From contig JBBQVS010000027.1 in NCBI GenBank assembly GCA_038211295.1, positions 1 to 44,232 of the forward strand: DNA of 44,232 nucleotides, written 5' to 3'. The position numbers and the translations under genes are program-made. This DNA is from JBBQVS01 sp038211295 (GTDB taxonomy: Bacteria > Chloroflexota > Ktedonobacteria > Ktedonobacterales > Ktedonobacteraceae). The notes beneath the pieces are model-generated. The model did no database searches and was not told the DNA's origin. It saw nothing but the letters and a program-made list of their open reading frames with translations. Positions 8,332 through 15,937 of the stretch are shown one piece after another. Positions within the stretch are counted from its first letter, which is position 1. Each line of letters begins with the position of its first letter.

Positions 8332-9123
8332 TTGAACTGTTCAAATTGTGGTGGGGTGCTTTCATTAAAAGGAACACATTGTCTTACGTGTCGCAAGCCT
8401 GTAGTATACGGACAGCAGCAACAAAACGGGCCGAGTTTTCCTATATATCAGGCCACACGTTCCGTGTATGGGCCACCCCCTGCAATCCAGCAGTCGCCGT
8501 CGTTGAACCATGGGCAAGCAGTCGCGCCACTTCAATCGCGTTCTGTGCCGCTCAGTGTCGCGCGGGATTCTGCTTCACCCGCGACAGGTGGCACATCGAG
8601 GCGGCGTGGCATAATTATTCTTGGCGTCATTGTCGGTCTCCTCTTGCTCACAGGTATAGGCGCACTATTTTTACCATCAACAGGCAACGGCACACAATCA
8701 AGTACGCCATCGAGCGGCGGTGTCGACGCTACCGCATCCACGATTATTATTCATCCCCAGACAAGTAGCGGCGTCGATACGCAACTGACACCCACGAACG
8801 TCTCGACGACGTTTACCGCGAATCAGAAAATTTATTTGACCTTTGGCATCAAATCGAGCGACCAGGATGGCTACATCAAAGTCAAGTGGTTCGCGGACGG
8901 ACAAAGCATTTCCACAACCTCATTTAAGCATGTACACGCGAACACAAGCGGCGTTTTCTCCATCACCTATATAACGCCTACGATGAATGGGCTAGCCGAA
9001 TTATACTGGTGCGGTCAGGCCGATTGTAATGATGGGCAACTTGCACAGGTGGTACATTTCACAATAAAACCCGTCAGTATGAGTGTTATAAGTGTGAGGC
9101 GGGCCATTAGCGCGGTACATTAA
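8332..9123 (+). CDS. zinc-ribbon / single-pass membrane protein with external domain (paralogue 2)
   Basis: A 263-residue paralogue of the preceding gene. The frame is open from 8308, but GGAAGGAG at 8319-8326 places the start at TTG 8332. That gives NCSNCGG...HCLTCRKPV at the very N terminus, exactly as in paralogue 1, which also starts with TTG. The order is the same: a shorter Gln/Pro linker, SRRRG, a membrane segment (IIILGVIVGLLLLTGIGALFL), a Thr/Ser stalk, and the external domain (STIIIHPQTSSGVD ... ELYWCGQADCNDGQLAQVVHF). The external domain is clearly homologous and keeps the W-C-x4-D-C pair. Function unknown. The 3' end overlaps the J-domain gene by 17 bp tail to tail. Confidence 0.87.
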   Translation: MNCSNCGGVLSLKGTHCLTCRKPVVYGQQQQNGPSFPIYQATRSVYGPPPAIQQSPSLNHGQAVAPLQSRSVPLSVARDSASPATGGTSRRRGIIILGVIVGLLLLTGIGALFLPSTGNGTQSSTPSSGGVDATASTIIIHPQTSSGVDTQLTPTNVSTTFTANQKIYLTFGIKSSDQDGYIKVKWFADGQSISTTSFKHVHANTSGVFSITYITPTMNGLAELYWCGQADCNDGQLAQVVHFTIKPVSMSVISVRRAISAVH

Positions 9124-10054
9124 GCACGAGCACACCCAGCACAACGATTGCCAGCACGGTTATCCCAATCCAGAGCAATCGCATTCGCATGTCACGGCGG
9201 GCCTGGCGATGGCGCAAATCTTCGACGCGTGTCTCTTCAGCAGGACACCAGTGGGCAGTGCCACAGTAGGGACAGAGCGGGAATAGCTCATAAGGGGGAC
9301 ACAGGCCGGCCTCGCCCGTCTGCTTGCCATATGTATACGTCCCAACCTCGTAGCGTATCTGCTCGCTCTCGAATACCGCGCAACAGTGAATGCAGCGCAA
9401 TAAGAGAAATTCAGTCCAGTCGCTGGCGTGGCATTTAGGACAAAAAAGTGGCACCATCCGCGTCGGGGCCGTGTGCCAGTGATGGTGGCAGCGATGGCAA
9501 TAATAGGCACCATCGGATGTTTGAGGCTCAACACCACGCGCCAAGCCTTGCTGCTGTAGCACGGTGGTCTGGTTTGGGGCAAGCGTATAGGCCATGTCAA
9601 TCAAATCTACGTGAGTAGTAGTCCGCGCCTGCAAAGTGGGAAAATCATAGTGACGTTGACGGTCTCGTCGCGCCGAAGGTGAGATTTCGTTGGCGGTGGA
9701 ACGTGCGCGTCTAGGTGCTGAACGCGGCGGGTGCGCGGCGAACACGGCCTCACTACTTCCATTTTGCGTGACATGATCCACACGGTGCGAATCATATTCG
9801 CGACGCGCTGTGGGGTCGTTCAGTGTCTGGTAGGCTTGTAACAAGATACGCATACGCTCGTGCGCGTCCACCCCTTTGTAGACATCGGGGTGATATTGTA
9901 ACGCCAGCTTTTTGAAAGCCGCTTTAATGTCGCTTGTAGAGGCATCGCTTCCGATACCCAGCACTGTGTAATAGTCGGTGGTAGCGTCCAAGTATCTATA
10001 ATCCAAACCTACTAGCAGCGTAACATTGTATGATATACAGAGACACAAAAACAT
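9107..10054 (-). CDS. J-domain protein with zinc ribbons and C-terminal membrane anchor
   Basis: An unusual Hsp40-like protein of up to 315 residues. The J domain spans about 27-90, with DYYTVLGI and the HPD motif (QYHPDVYKG, 55-57) needed to stimulate DnaK. A low-complexity linker (~95-150) follows, then Cys-rich zinc ribbons: YYCHRCHHHWH...LFCPKC, and LLRCIHCC...LCPYCGTAHWC. A single hydrophobic helix ends the protein (LLWIGITVLAIVVLGVLVLNV), giving a tail-anchored topology. It lacks the DnaJ G/F region and CXXCXGXG repeats, so it is not DnaJ. The ATG at 10054 has no clear RBS; the TTG at 9991, just before the J domain, is a possible true start. It is divergent from the DUF6062-like gene. 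Confidence 0.85.
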   Translation of the reverse strand: MFLCLCISYNVTLLVGLDYRYLDATTDYYTVLGIGSDASTSDIKAAFKKLALQYHPDVYKGVDAHERMRILLQAYQTLNDPTARREYDSHRVDHVTQNGSSEAVFAAHPPRSAPRRARSTANEISPSARRDRQRHYDFPTLQARTTTHVDLIDMAYTLAPNQTTVLQQQGLARGVEPQTSDGAYYCHRCHHHWHTAPTRMVPLFCPKCHASDWTEFLLLRCIHCCAVFESEQIRYEVGTYTYGKQTGEAGLCPPYELFPLCPYCGTAHWCPAEETRVEDLRHRQARRDMRMRLLWIGITVLAIVVLGVLVLNVPR

Positions 10055-10095
10055 TCATACAAACAACGCTGGCACTGTTATAGAGGAAAAGAAAC

Positions 10096-10112
10096 CGTCT
10101 AATTCTTAGACG
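10096..10112. promoter_or_regulatory. short inverted repeat in the divergent intergenic region
   Basis: CGTCTAA-TTC-TTAGACG lies 25 bases before the ATG at 10138, between two divergent genes. It may be an operator for a dimeric regulator or a 5' UTR hairpin. No clear promoter boxes were found around it. Confidence 0.35.
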
Positions 10113-10137
10113 AATAAAAGCACAAAAGGTTGTAGAC

Positions 10138-10806
10138 ATGGAGCATTCACGCGAATATCAGGTTCTTCTGGAGGCATGTCAACAGGTGGGATGTGCGCTA
10201 TGCCGCCTGTCGCACGCGAGCACGGCCCGCTATCTCGACGCCTGGAAGTACGAGCTTTTCACAAATGTCGATCTGCAAAAAGAGTTACGCCACACGCAGG
10301 GGTTTTGTCATCGACATACATGGCAGTTGGTACGCATGGGTGCGGCGTTGCCAGTCGCGCAGAATTACCGCTCTATCCTGTCCGACACGATACAATCATT
10401 GCAAGAAGGGGAAGTGTCGGGGAACCGTTTGCGGCGTTTCTTTGAGCCAAAAGCAGAGGAGCGAGAGCAGTGTCCCGCCTGTCGGCAGCAAGAGCAGGCC
10501 GAGACACATCTGGTACACACACTCCGTCACGCGCTCCTCGACGCAGAATTTCAAGCGGCGTTCGCGCAGTCGGGGGGACTTTGCCTCGATCACCTGCGCC
10601 TCGCAAGCGACCTCAAGCTGTCCGACACACCCGGCGACTGGCTAGCCGCGCTTCGCAGAGGCCAGATCGCGTGTCTGCAACGTCTCGATAAAGACCTTGC
10701 CGAGATGATACGCAAGCACGATTATCGCTTCAAAGAAGAGAGCAGAGGCGAAGAAATGGTCTCATGGATACGCGCCGCCGGCCTCGTCGCGGGGGAAGAA
10801 GAGTAG
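10138..10806 (+). CDS. DUF6062-like protein with duplicated zinc-site motif
   Basis: A 222-residue cytosolic protein resembling, from memory, the DUF6062 family; function unknown. It is built from two similar halves. Each has a C-x2-C pair followed ~40-60 residues later by G-x-C-x2-H: first CALC (~20) with GFCHRH (~59), then CPAC (~118) with GLCLDH (~150). Each set could form one zinc site (C-x2-C plus C-x2-H), which supports an internal duplication. The first ATG follows an AAAAGGTTG sequence. A strong hairpin begins four codons before the stop and ends the transcript. Confidence 0.8.
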   Translation: MEHSREYQVLLEACQQVGCALCRLSHASTARYLDAWKYELFTNVDLQKELRHTQGFCHRHTWQLVRMGAALPVAQNYRSILSDTIQSLQEGEVSGNRLRRFFEPKAEEREQCPACRQQEQAETHLVHTLRHALLDAEFQAAFAQSGGLCLDHLRLASDLKLSDTPGDWLAALRRGQIACLQRLDKDLAEMIRKHDYRFKEESRGEEMVSWIRAAGLVAGEEE

Positions 10807-10836
10807 TGGCGGCGAGCCTCCACTACTCTTCTTCCC
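10793..10836 (+). terminator. hairpin overlapping the stop codon of the DUF6062-like gene
   Basis: The 17-base arms 10793-10809 and 10820-10836 are perfectly complementary, with a ten-base loop that can close further. The left arm contains the last codons and the TAG stop (10804-10806), so a translating ribosome would melt the stem. It also faces the end of gltB on the other strand (stop at 10868). No T tract follows. Confidence 0.6.
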
Positions 10837-10867
10837 ATCACAATCTACTCATCAAACATCCCAGTTT

Positions 10868-13800
10868 CTACAACGCGGTCATAGATACCGCATCGTGGTC
10901 GCCGACATGTACGAAGTCGCGTGCGGACACGGTTGCGCCACGTGGTTGCACACGCCAGAAGGCATGTCGCGCCTGCTCCCATTGCCCAAGCAGGCTATGG
11001 GCGTACTTGCTACGCGTTTTCCGCGCGTGCAGACTCACAACGACACGCAGAGCTTCACGTTCGACCTCATCGTCGATGCGCTCAAGGTTCACAAGGTCGT
11101 TGTTATAGTGTTCTGGCAACACGTTTTCGGGATCGTAGACGTAGGCGACCCCCGATGACATGCCCGCGCCAAAGTTTCGGCCCGTCTCGCCCAGTACAAC
11201 AACCATGCCGCCTGTCATATATTCGCAGGCATGATCGCCAACGCCCTCGACGACGGCTAACGCGCCGCTGTTGCGTACCGCAAACCGCTCGCCTGCGCGT
11301 CCTGCCGCGAACAGCTGTCCACCCGTCGCGCCATACAAAACGGTGTTGCCGAGAATAGTATTTTTATGCGTGTCAAAGGTTGCTTCACTCGATGGTGCTA
11401 TGGTAATTTGCCCGCCCGTCATACTCTTGCCAACATAGTCGTTGGCCTCACCGTTAAGAATGAGTCGCATTCCCGATACGCAGAACGCGCCGAAACTCTG
11501 ACCCGCCGACCCCTGGAAGGCGCAGGTGATGCTCACACCCGGCAAGCCGGCGTTCCCATAACGACGGGCAATCTCGCCCGCGAGTCCCGCCCCAATAGAG
11601 CGGTCTCCGTTGTGAATGACATGTTGCGTGAGAACACTCTGGCTTCCCGCAAGTGCCTCTTCCGCCTCCCGTAACAACTGTTCCGCGACGGGCGACTGTG
11701 GTAGCGTGACATGCGTTCCCGCCACCGAGCACACCGGCAACGTGGCGAGAAGCGGCGACATATCGACACCTGCCTCTTGCGACGCCTGAAGCAGGTCGCC
11801 ACGCCCAACGAGGTCATCCATGTGCGCGATGCCAAGACGCGCCATAAGTTCGCGTACCTCTTCAGCGACCAGCGTGAGGTAGTTGATAAGGTGTTGTGGC
11901 AGGCCCGAAAATTTGGCGCGTAAGTCTTCGCGCTGTGTCGCAATTCCGGTTGGACAGGTGTTGAGGTGACATTGCCGCGCCATATCGCAACCAAGCGTCA
12001 CAAGGGCCGCCGTGCCAAAGGCGAACTCTTCCGCACCCAGCAGCGCACCGATAATCACATCGCGTCCAGTTTTGAAGCCACCATCGACGCGCACCTTGAC
12101 GCGCTGGCGTAGTCCGTTGCGAACCAGCACTTGCTGCGCCTCGGCTAACCCACGCTCCCACGGCATACCGGCATGTTTAATCGATTGCAGGGGCGACGCG
12201 CCGGTTCCGCCATCATGTCCACTAATTAGCACATAGTCGGCGTGCGCCTTCGCGACACCCGCCGCGATTGTACCAACGCCAATACTTGAAACAAGCTTGA
12301 CGCCAACCTTCGCGGTAGGGTTGACCTGATGCAGGTCGTAGATCAGTTGCGCGATATCCTCAATACTGTAAATGTCGTGATGCGGTGGCGGCGAGATGAG
12401 CGCGACTCCTGGCGCGGTGTGGCGCAGCTTCGCGATGAATGGTGTCACCTTGAACGGGGGCAGTTGCCCACCTTCGCCGGGCTTCGAGCCTTGCGCCATC
12501 TTAATTTCAATCTCTTCGGCACGCACAAGATACTCCGTCGTCACACCAAAACGCGCCGACGCGACCTGTTTGATTTTGCTGCTCACGGGGAAGCCGTTAA
12601 GCGTCTCCGAATACCACGCCGCGTCCTCGCCACCCTCGCCCGTGTTGTTGCGACACCCGATGCTGTTCATGGCGGCAGCTATTGTGCGGTGTGTCTCCGG
12701 GCTAAGCGCACCCACCGACATCGCGGAGACGACGAAGCGCGAACGAATCGACTCCATCGACTCTACCTGTTCCAACGGAATGGGCGTTGTGGGAGCGAAC
12801 GAGAGCAGGTCACGCAACGCGGTTGGTGGACGACTGTACACAAGAGCCGCGAATTGCGTGTAGTCTTCTTTGTTACCACTGATCGCGGCCTTTTGTAGCG
12901 CACGCACAATCAAAGGATTGTAGGCATGGTACTCAGCATCGCGACGGAAGCGATAACGTCCAAGATCGGTCAGCTTGCGGCGGCGTCCCGCCATGCCAAC
13001 CTGTTCAGCCGCTTTTTCCTGCAACGCCTGAATATTTTGCGCGTGCGTGATAAGCTGAGATGCCACAAGAGCGTAGCTGATATTGCCGGGGTGCGCGGCA
13101 GAACCCGTGAAGCAGCGATTGATGAAGTCTGGCTCAAGCCCGATTACCTCGAATTGACCCGCGCCAATGATGTTACGGATATTCGAGATACCCATACGGG
13201 CCATGACCTTGCGTAGTCCGTCCTCGATAACGTGGAAGTAGCGGTTCACAGCCTCGTCCTGCGTAAGATGCTCTAGCTTGCGCTCGCCTGCTAACGCGCG
13301 GACACTGGCCAACGCGAGCGAGGGCATCACAGCTTCAGCACCATAACCAAGCAGTAATGCGATCTGGTGAATGTCCCACGCCGTCCCCGTCTCGCACACA
13401 ATCGTGACAATCGCGCGAATACCACGTCGAATCAGCGCGTGATGAATGGTTCCCATCGCGATAAGCATGGGGATGGGGGCATGAGTTAGCGATGCCGTGC
13501 GATCACTCAAAACGAGCAACGTTGTCCCCTGCTTAATCGCGGCTACCGCTTCCTGTTCTAGCCGATTGAGGGTCGCTTCCAGCGCGTCGGTTCCGGCGTC
13601 CACCGCGAAGGTTGTGTGTAGCGTGGTGGTGGCAAAATGTGGGTTGGCACGTAGCGAGACAAGTTGCGCTTCTGTGAGCAACGGCGTGTTGATATGCAAC
13701 AGACGTGCGTGCAGTGGCGTTTCTGTAAGCAGACTCTGACGATACCCAAGATATGAGCCAAGCGACATGACAATACGTTCGCGCAACGGATCAATCGGGG

Positions 13801-15394
13801 GGTTTGTAACCTGGGCAAAACGTTGATGAAAGTGATCGGAGAAAGAGCGCACCTGATGCGAGAGCGCGGCAAGCGGGGCATCATCACCCATGCTCCAAAC
13901 AGGCTCTTTGTCGTCGGTAAGCATGGGACGAAAGACCATCTCGACATCTTCATGTGTGTAACCGAAAAGCTGTTGCCGTGTGAAAAGGGAATCGCTATCA
14001 ATCACGCTCTCCTGTGGCAACGAAGTATCGGGGGCCAGTGGCGTTAAACGCTGGTTTGCGACCCACTCTTGATACGGTTGCTTTCGGGCAAGAGCGGCTT
14101 TGATTTCAGCGTTATGCAACACAAGATGCTGCTCAACATCAACCGCGATCATTTCCCCTGGCCCCAGACGCCCGTTTTCAACGATATCCTGTGCGTCGAG
14201 CGAGACGACGCCCGCCTCGGATGCCACAATCAATAAGCCTTGTCTGGTCAGTGTGTAGCGTGCGGGTCGAAGACCATTGCGGTCAAGGGCGGCGGCGGCG
14301 AAGCGACCATCGCTAAAGACGAGCGCGGCGGGGCCATCCCACGGCTCGATCAGTCCCGCGTGGTACGCGCACCACGAACGTTGCGCGTCATCCAGTGTCT
14401 CGTCATACTCCCACGCAGGCGGAACCAGCATCTGCATCGCTTGCAGGAGGTCGCGCCCAGAGCAGGTCAGCAGTTCCAACACATTGTCGAGCTGCGCGGA
14501 GTCGCTCACGGTTCCTGGTTGTATCACTGGCAACAGGTCGCGCACACGCGCACCCCAGACGGGTGAGGTCAGCGACCCCTCGCTTGCCGCCATCCAGTTG
14601 CGATTTCCCTGCACCGTGTTGACCTCGCCGTTGTGCGCGAGCAAGCGGAGCGGTTGAGCAAGAGGCCACGACGGAAACGTGTTTGTGCTGTAACGCTGGT
14701 GAAACACCGCCAGCGCACTGGTGTAGCGCGGATCGGCAAGGTCAAGATAGAAATGTGCCAATTCGTTTGGCGCGAGCAGACCCTTGTAGATGAGTGTGCG
14801 ATGCGAGAACGACACGATGTAGCATCCCTGAATGTTCGCGTTACGCAGTCGCTGCTCAATCACGCGGCGGGCGTAGTAGAGTTCTTGCTCATAGCTGTCG
14901 GGAGCGAGTTGTTCTGGGCGAGCGACAAGCACCTGTTCTATTGAAGGCGTGTTGTGCAGGGCAGACGCGCTAAGCATCGCGTAGTTGATAGGTGGAGTGC
15001 GCCAGCGCAGGAACGGGAGTTGTAGTTCCGCCAGCACCTGCTCGATGAGGGCGCGGCTCGCGGTATATGCCTCAGGACTGTATGTGCGCGATGGCAGGAA
15101 AACCATGCCTACCGCGAGGTCATCGGGGTGAGCAAGCGGGTACGCGTCTGATTCCGCAAGAAAGAGAGCTTTGGGAATCTGGGTGAGAATTCCTGCCCCG
15201 TCGCTGGTCTCGGCATCAGCATCCTGTGCGCCCCGATGTGTGAGACGCGCCAGAGCTTCCAGCGCGGTCTGAACCAGCGCGTGGCTTGGCTCGCCAGATA
15301 CCTGGGCCAGAAAGCCTGTACCGCAGGCGTCGTGTTCCCAACGGTCTTCATAAAGCGGATACGTGGGGTCGAAAAATGAAGAGGTAGAGTGCAT
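10868..15394 (-). CDS. gltB: glutamate synthase large (alpha) subunit
   Basis: Transfers the amide nitrogen of glutamine to 2-oxoglutarate, giving glutamate. The frame is open from 15415, but GGAGGA lies six bases before the second ATG, at 15394, giving 1508 residues. Order: a 23-residue propeptide; the Ntn amidotransferase domain starting at Cys24 (ACGTGF); the central domain; the FMN synthase domain (GEGGEDAAWY, GQLPPFKV, SGHDGGTGASP); the [3Fe-4S] motif C-x5-C-x4-C (Cys 1136, 1142, 1147); and the C-terminal GXGXG beta-helix. The small subunit gltD is not adjacent, so the electron donor (NADPH via GltD elsewhere, or ferredoxin) is open. It has a long leader with its own promoter. Confidence 0.96.
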   Translation of the reverse strand: MHSTSSFFDPTYPLYEDRWEHDACGTGFLAQVSGEPSHALVQTALEALARLTHRGAQDADAETSDGAGILTQIPKALFLAESDAYPLAHPDDLAVGMVFLPSRTYSPEAYTASRALIEQVLAELQLPFLRWRTPPINYAMLSASALHNTPSIEQVLVARPEQLAPDSYEQELYYARRVIEQRLRNANIQGCYIVSFSHRTLIYKGLLAPNELAHFYLDLADPRYTSALAVFHQRYSTNTFPSWPLAQPLRLLAHNGEVNTVQGNRNWMAASEGSLTSPVWGARVRDLLPVIQPGTVSDSAQLDNVLELLTCSGRDLLQAMQMLVPPAWEYDETLDDAQRSWCAYHAGLIEPWDGPAALVFSDGRFAAAALDRNGLRPARYTLTRQGLLIVASEAGVVSLDAQDIVENGRLGPGEMIAVDVEQHLVLHNAEIKAALARKQPYQEWVANQRLTPLAPDTSLPQESVIDSDSLFTRQQLFGYTHEDVEMVFRPMLTDDKEPVWSMGDDAPLAALSHQVRSFSDHFHQRFAQVTNPPIDPLRERIVMSLGSYLGYRQSLLTETPLHARLLHINTPLLTEAQLVSLRANPHFATTTLHTTFAVDAGTDALEATLNRLEQEAVAAIKQGTTLLVLSDRTASLTHAPIPMLIAMGTIHHALIRRGIRAIVTIVCETGTAWDIHQIALLLGYGAEAVMPSLALASVRALAGERKLEHLTQDEAVNRYFHVIEDGLRKVMARMGISNIRNIIGAGQFEVIGLEPDFINRCFTGSAAHPGNISYALVASQLITHAQNIQALQEKAAEQVGMAGRRRKLTDLGRYRFRRDAEYHAYNPLIVRALQKAAISGNKEDYTQFAALVYSRPPTALRDLLSFAPTTPIPLEQVESMESIRSRFVVSAMSVGALSPETHRTIAAAMNSIGCRNNTGEGGEDAAWYSETLNGFPVSSKIKQVASARFGVTTEYLVRAEEIEIKMAQGSKPGEGGQLPPFKVTPFIAKLRHTAPGVALISPPPHHDIYSIEDIAQLIYDLHQVNPTAKVGVKLVSSIGVGTIAAGVAKAHADYVLISGHDGGTGASPLQSIKHAGMPWERGLAEAQQVLVRNGLRQRVKVRVDGGFKTGRDVIIGALLGAEEFAFGTAALVTLGCDMARQCHLNTCPTGIATQREDLRAKFSGLPQHLINYLTLVAEEVRELMARLGIAHMDDLVGRGDLLQASQEAGVDMSPLLATLPVCSVAGTHVTLPQSPVAEQLLREAEEALAGSQSVLTQHVIHNGDRSIGAGLAGEIARRYGNAGLPGVSITCAFQGSAGQSFGAFCVSGMRLILNGEANDYVGKSMTGGQITIAPSSEATFDTHKNTILGNTVLYGATGGQLFAAGRAGERFAVRNSGALAVVEGVGDHACEYMTGGMVVVLGETGRNFGAGMSSGVAYVYDPENVLPEHYNNDLVNLERIDDEVEREALRVVVSLHARKTRSKYAHSLLGQWEQARHAFWRVQPRGATVSARDFVHVGDHDAVSMTAL

Positions 15395-15629
15395 GAATGG
15401 TCCTCCAGAAAACATACTCGTCTGCTCTCATCCATTAGGCACCGACACTGGGGCCGGAGGATTTGATTATTCCCTAAAAAAGTCATGGATTTGTGCATAA
15501 CGTACAAACATTCGCATGTTGTACATCCAAACGGTTCGCGGGTATGTGAGCGCGGGGAGCGCAACCAGATGCAGCATTGAGTCCTGGGGAGCAGCGTAGC
15601 TCAAACCTGAACAAGCACCATTACCTGTG
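15395..15629 (-). promoter_or_regulatory. long structured 5' leader of gltB
   Basis: About 235 bases separate the predicted start site from the gltB ATG. The leader contains several potential stems: GTACAACAT-GCGA-ATGTTTGTAC near 15505-15530 (one bulge), GCGCTCCCCGCGCTC near 15550, and TTGAG...CTCAA near 15580-15610. No known riboswitch class (glutamine, T-box, SAM or similar) could be recognised. The length and foldability suggest post-transcriptional control of nitrogen assimilation; this is inference. Confidence 0.35.
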
Positions 15630-15635
15630 AAGAAG

Positions 15636-15665
15636 AATATAGCACATTTTGTCTCATACAAACAA
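15636..15665 (-). promoter_or_regulatory. candidate gltB promoter
   Basis: On the minus strand: TTGTTT (15665-15660), an 18-base spacer, then TATATT (15641-15636). A moderate sigma70-type match. It sets the start of the long gltB leader. From here to the permease (15666-15861) I see no gene. Confidence 0.5.
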
Positions 15666-15861
15666 GCCCTGTTCTATGTGCAAATTGTCCACAAGTAGTA
15701 GACGTGCGATGTATTTATTGTCAAGAAGATATGGAGTCGGGTTCTACCGCACGTCATGCCCGCGCACACTCCATCACGTCACCTCTCATGTCCTACCGAG
15801 CCACTTCGTGAATACGTTGAACTTAACGGGCCTCTCCCCTCTTCTATTCATGAGAACATTT

Positions 15862-15907
15862 GCTTGTTCTACATCGCTATGTTACAGTGTAGCGATATAG
15901 AACAAGC
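15862..15907 (+). promoter_or_regulatory. 18-bp inverted repeat upstream of the permease
   Basis: Arms 15862-15879 and 15890-15907 (GCTTGTTCTAYATCGCTA and its complement) match at 17 of 18 positions around a ten-base centre. It ends 30 bases before the GTG start of the permease. It may be an operator for a dimeric repressor, with inner half-sites ATCGCTA/TAGCGAT, or a 5' UTR hairpin that controls translation. Confidence 0.5.
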
Positions 15908-15937
15908 TACACTTTCATTTTGAAAGGATACGTTGTC

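Noticed and set aside
15395..15629. T-box, glycine or SAM riboswitch in the gltB leader
   Set aside because: No T-box sequence, specifier loop, tandem glycine aptamer or K-turn pattern could be found.
15649..15900. 83-codon Cys/Ser-rich frame between gltB and the permease
   Set aside because: Covers the gltB promoter, lacks an RBS, and shows no conserved pattern.
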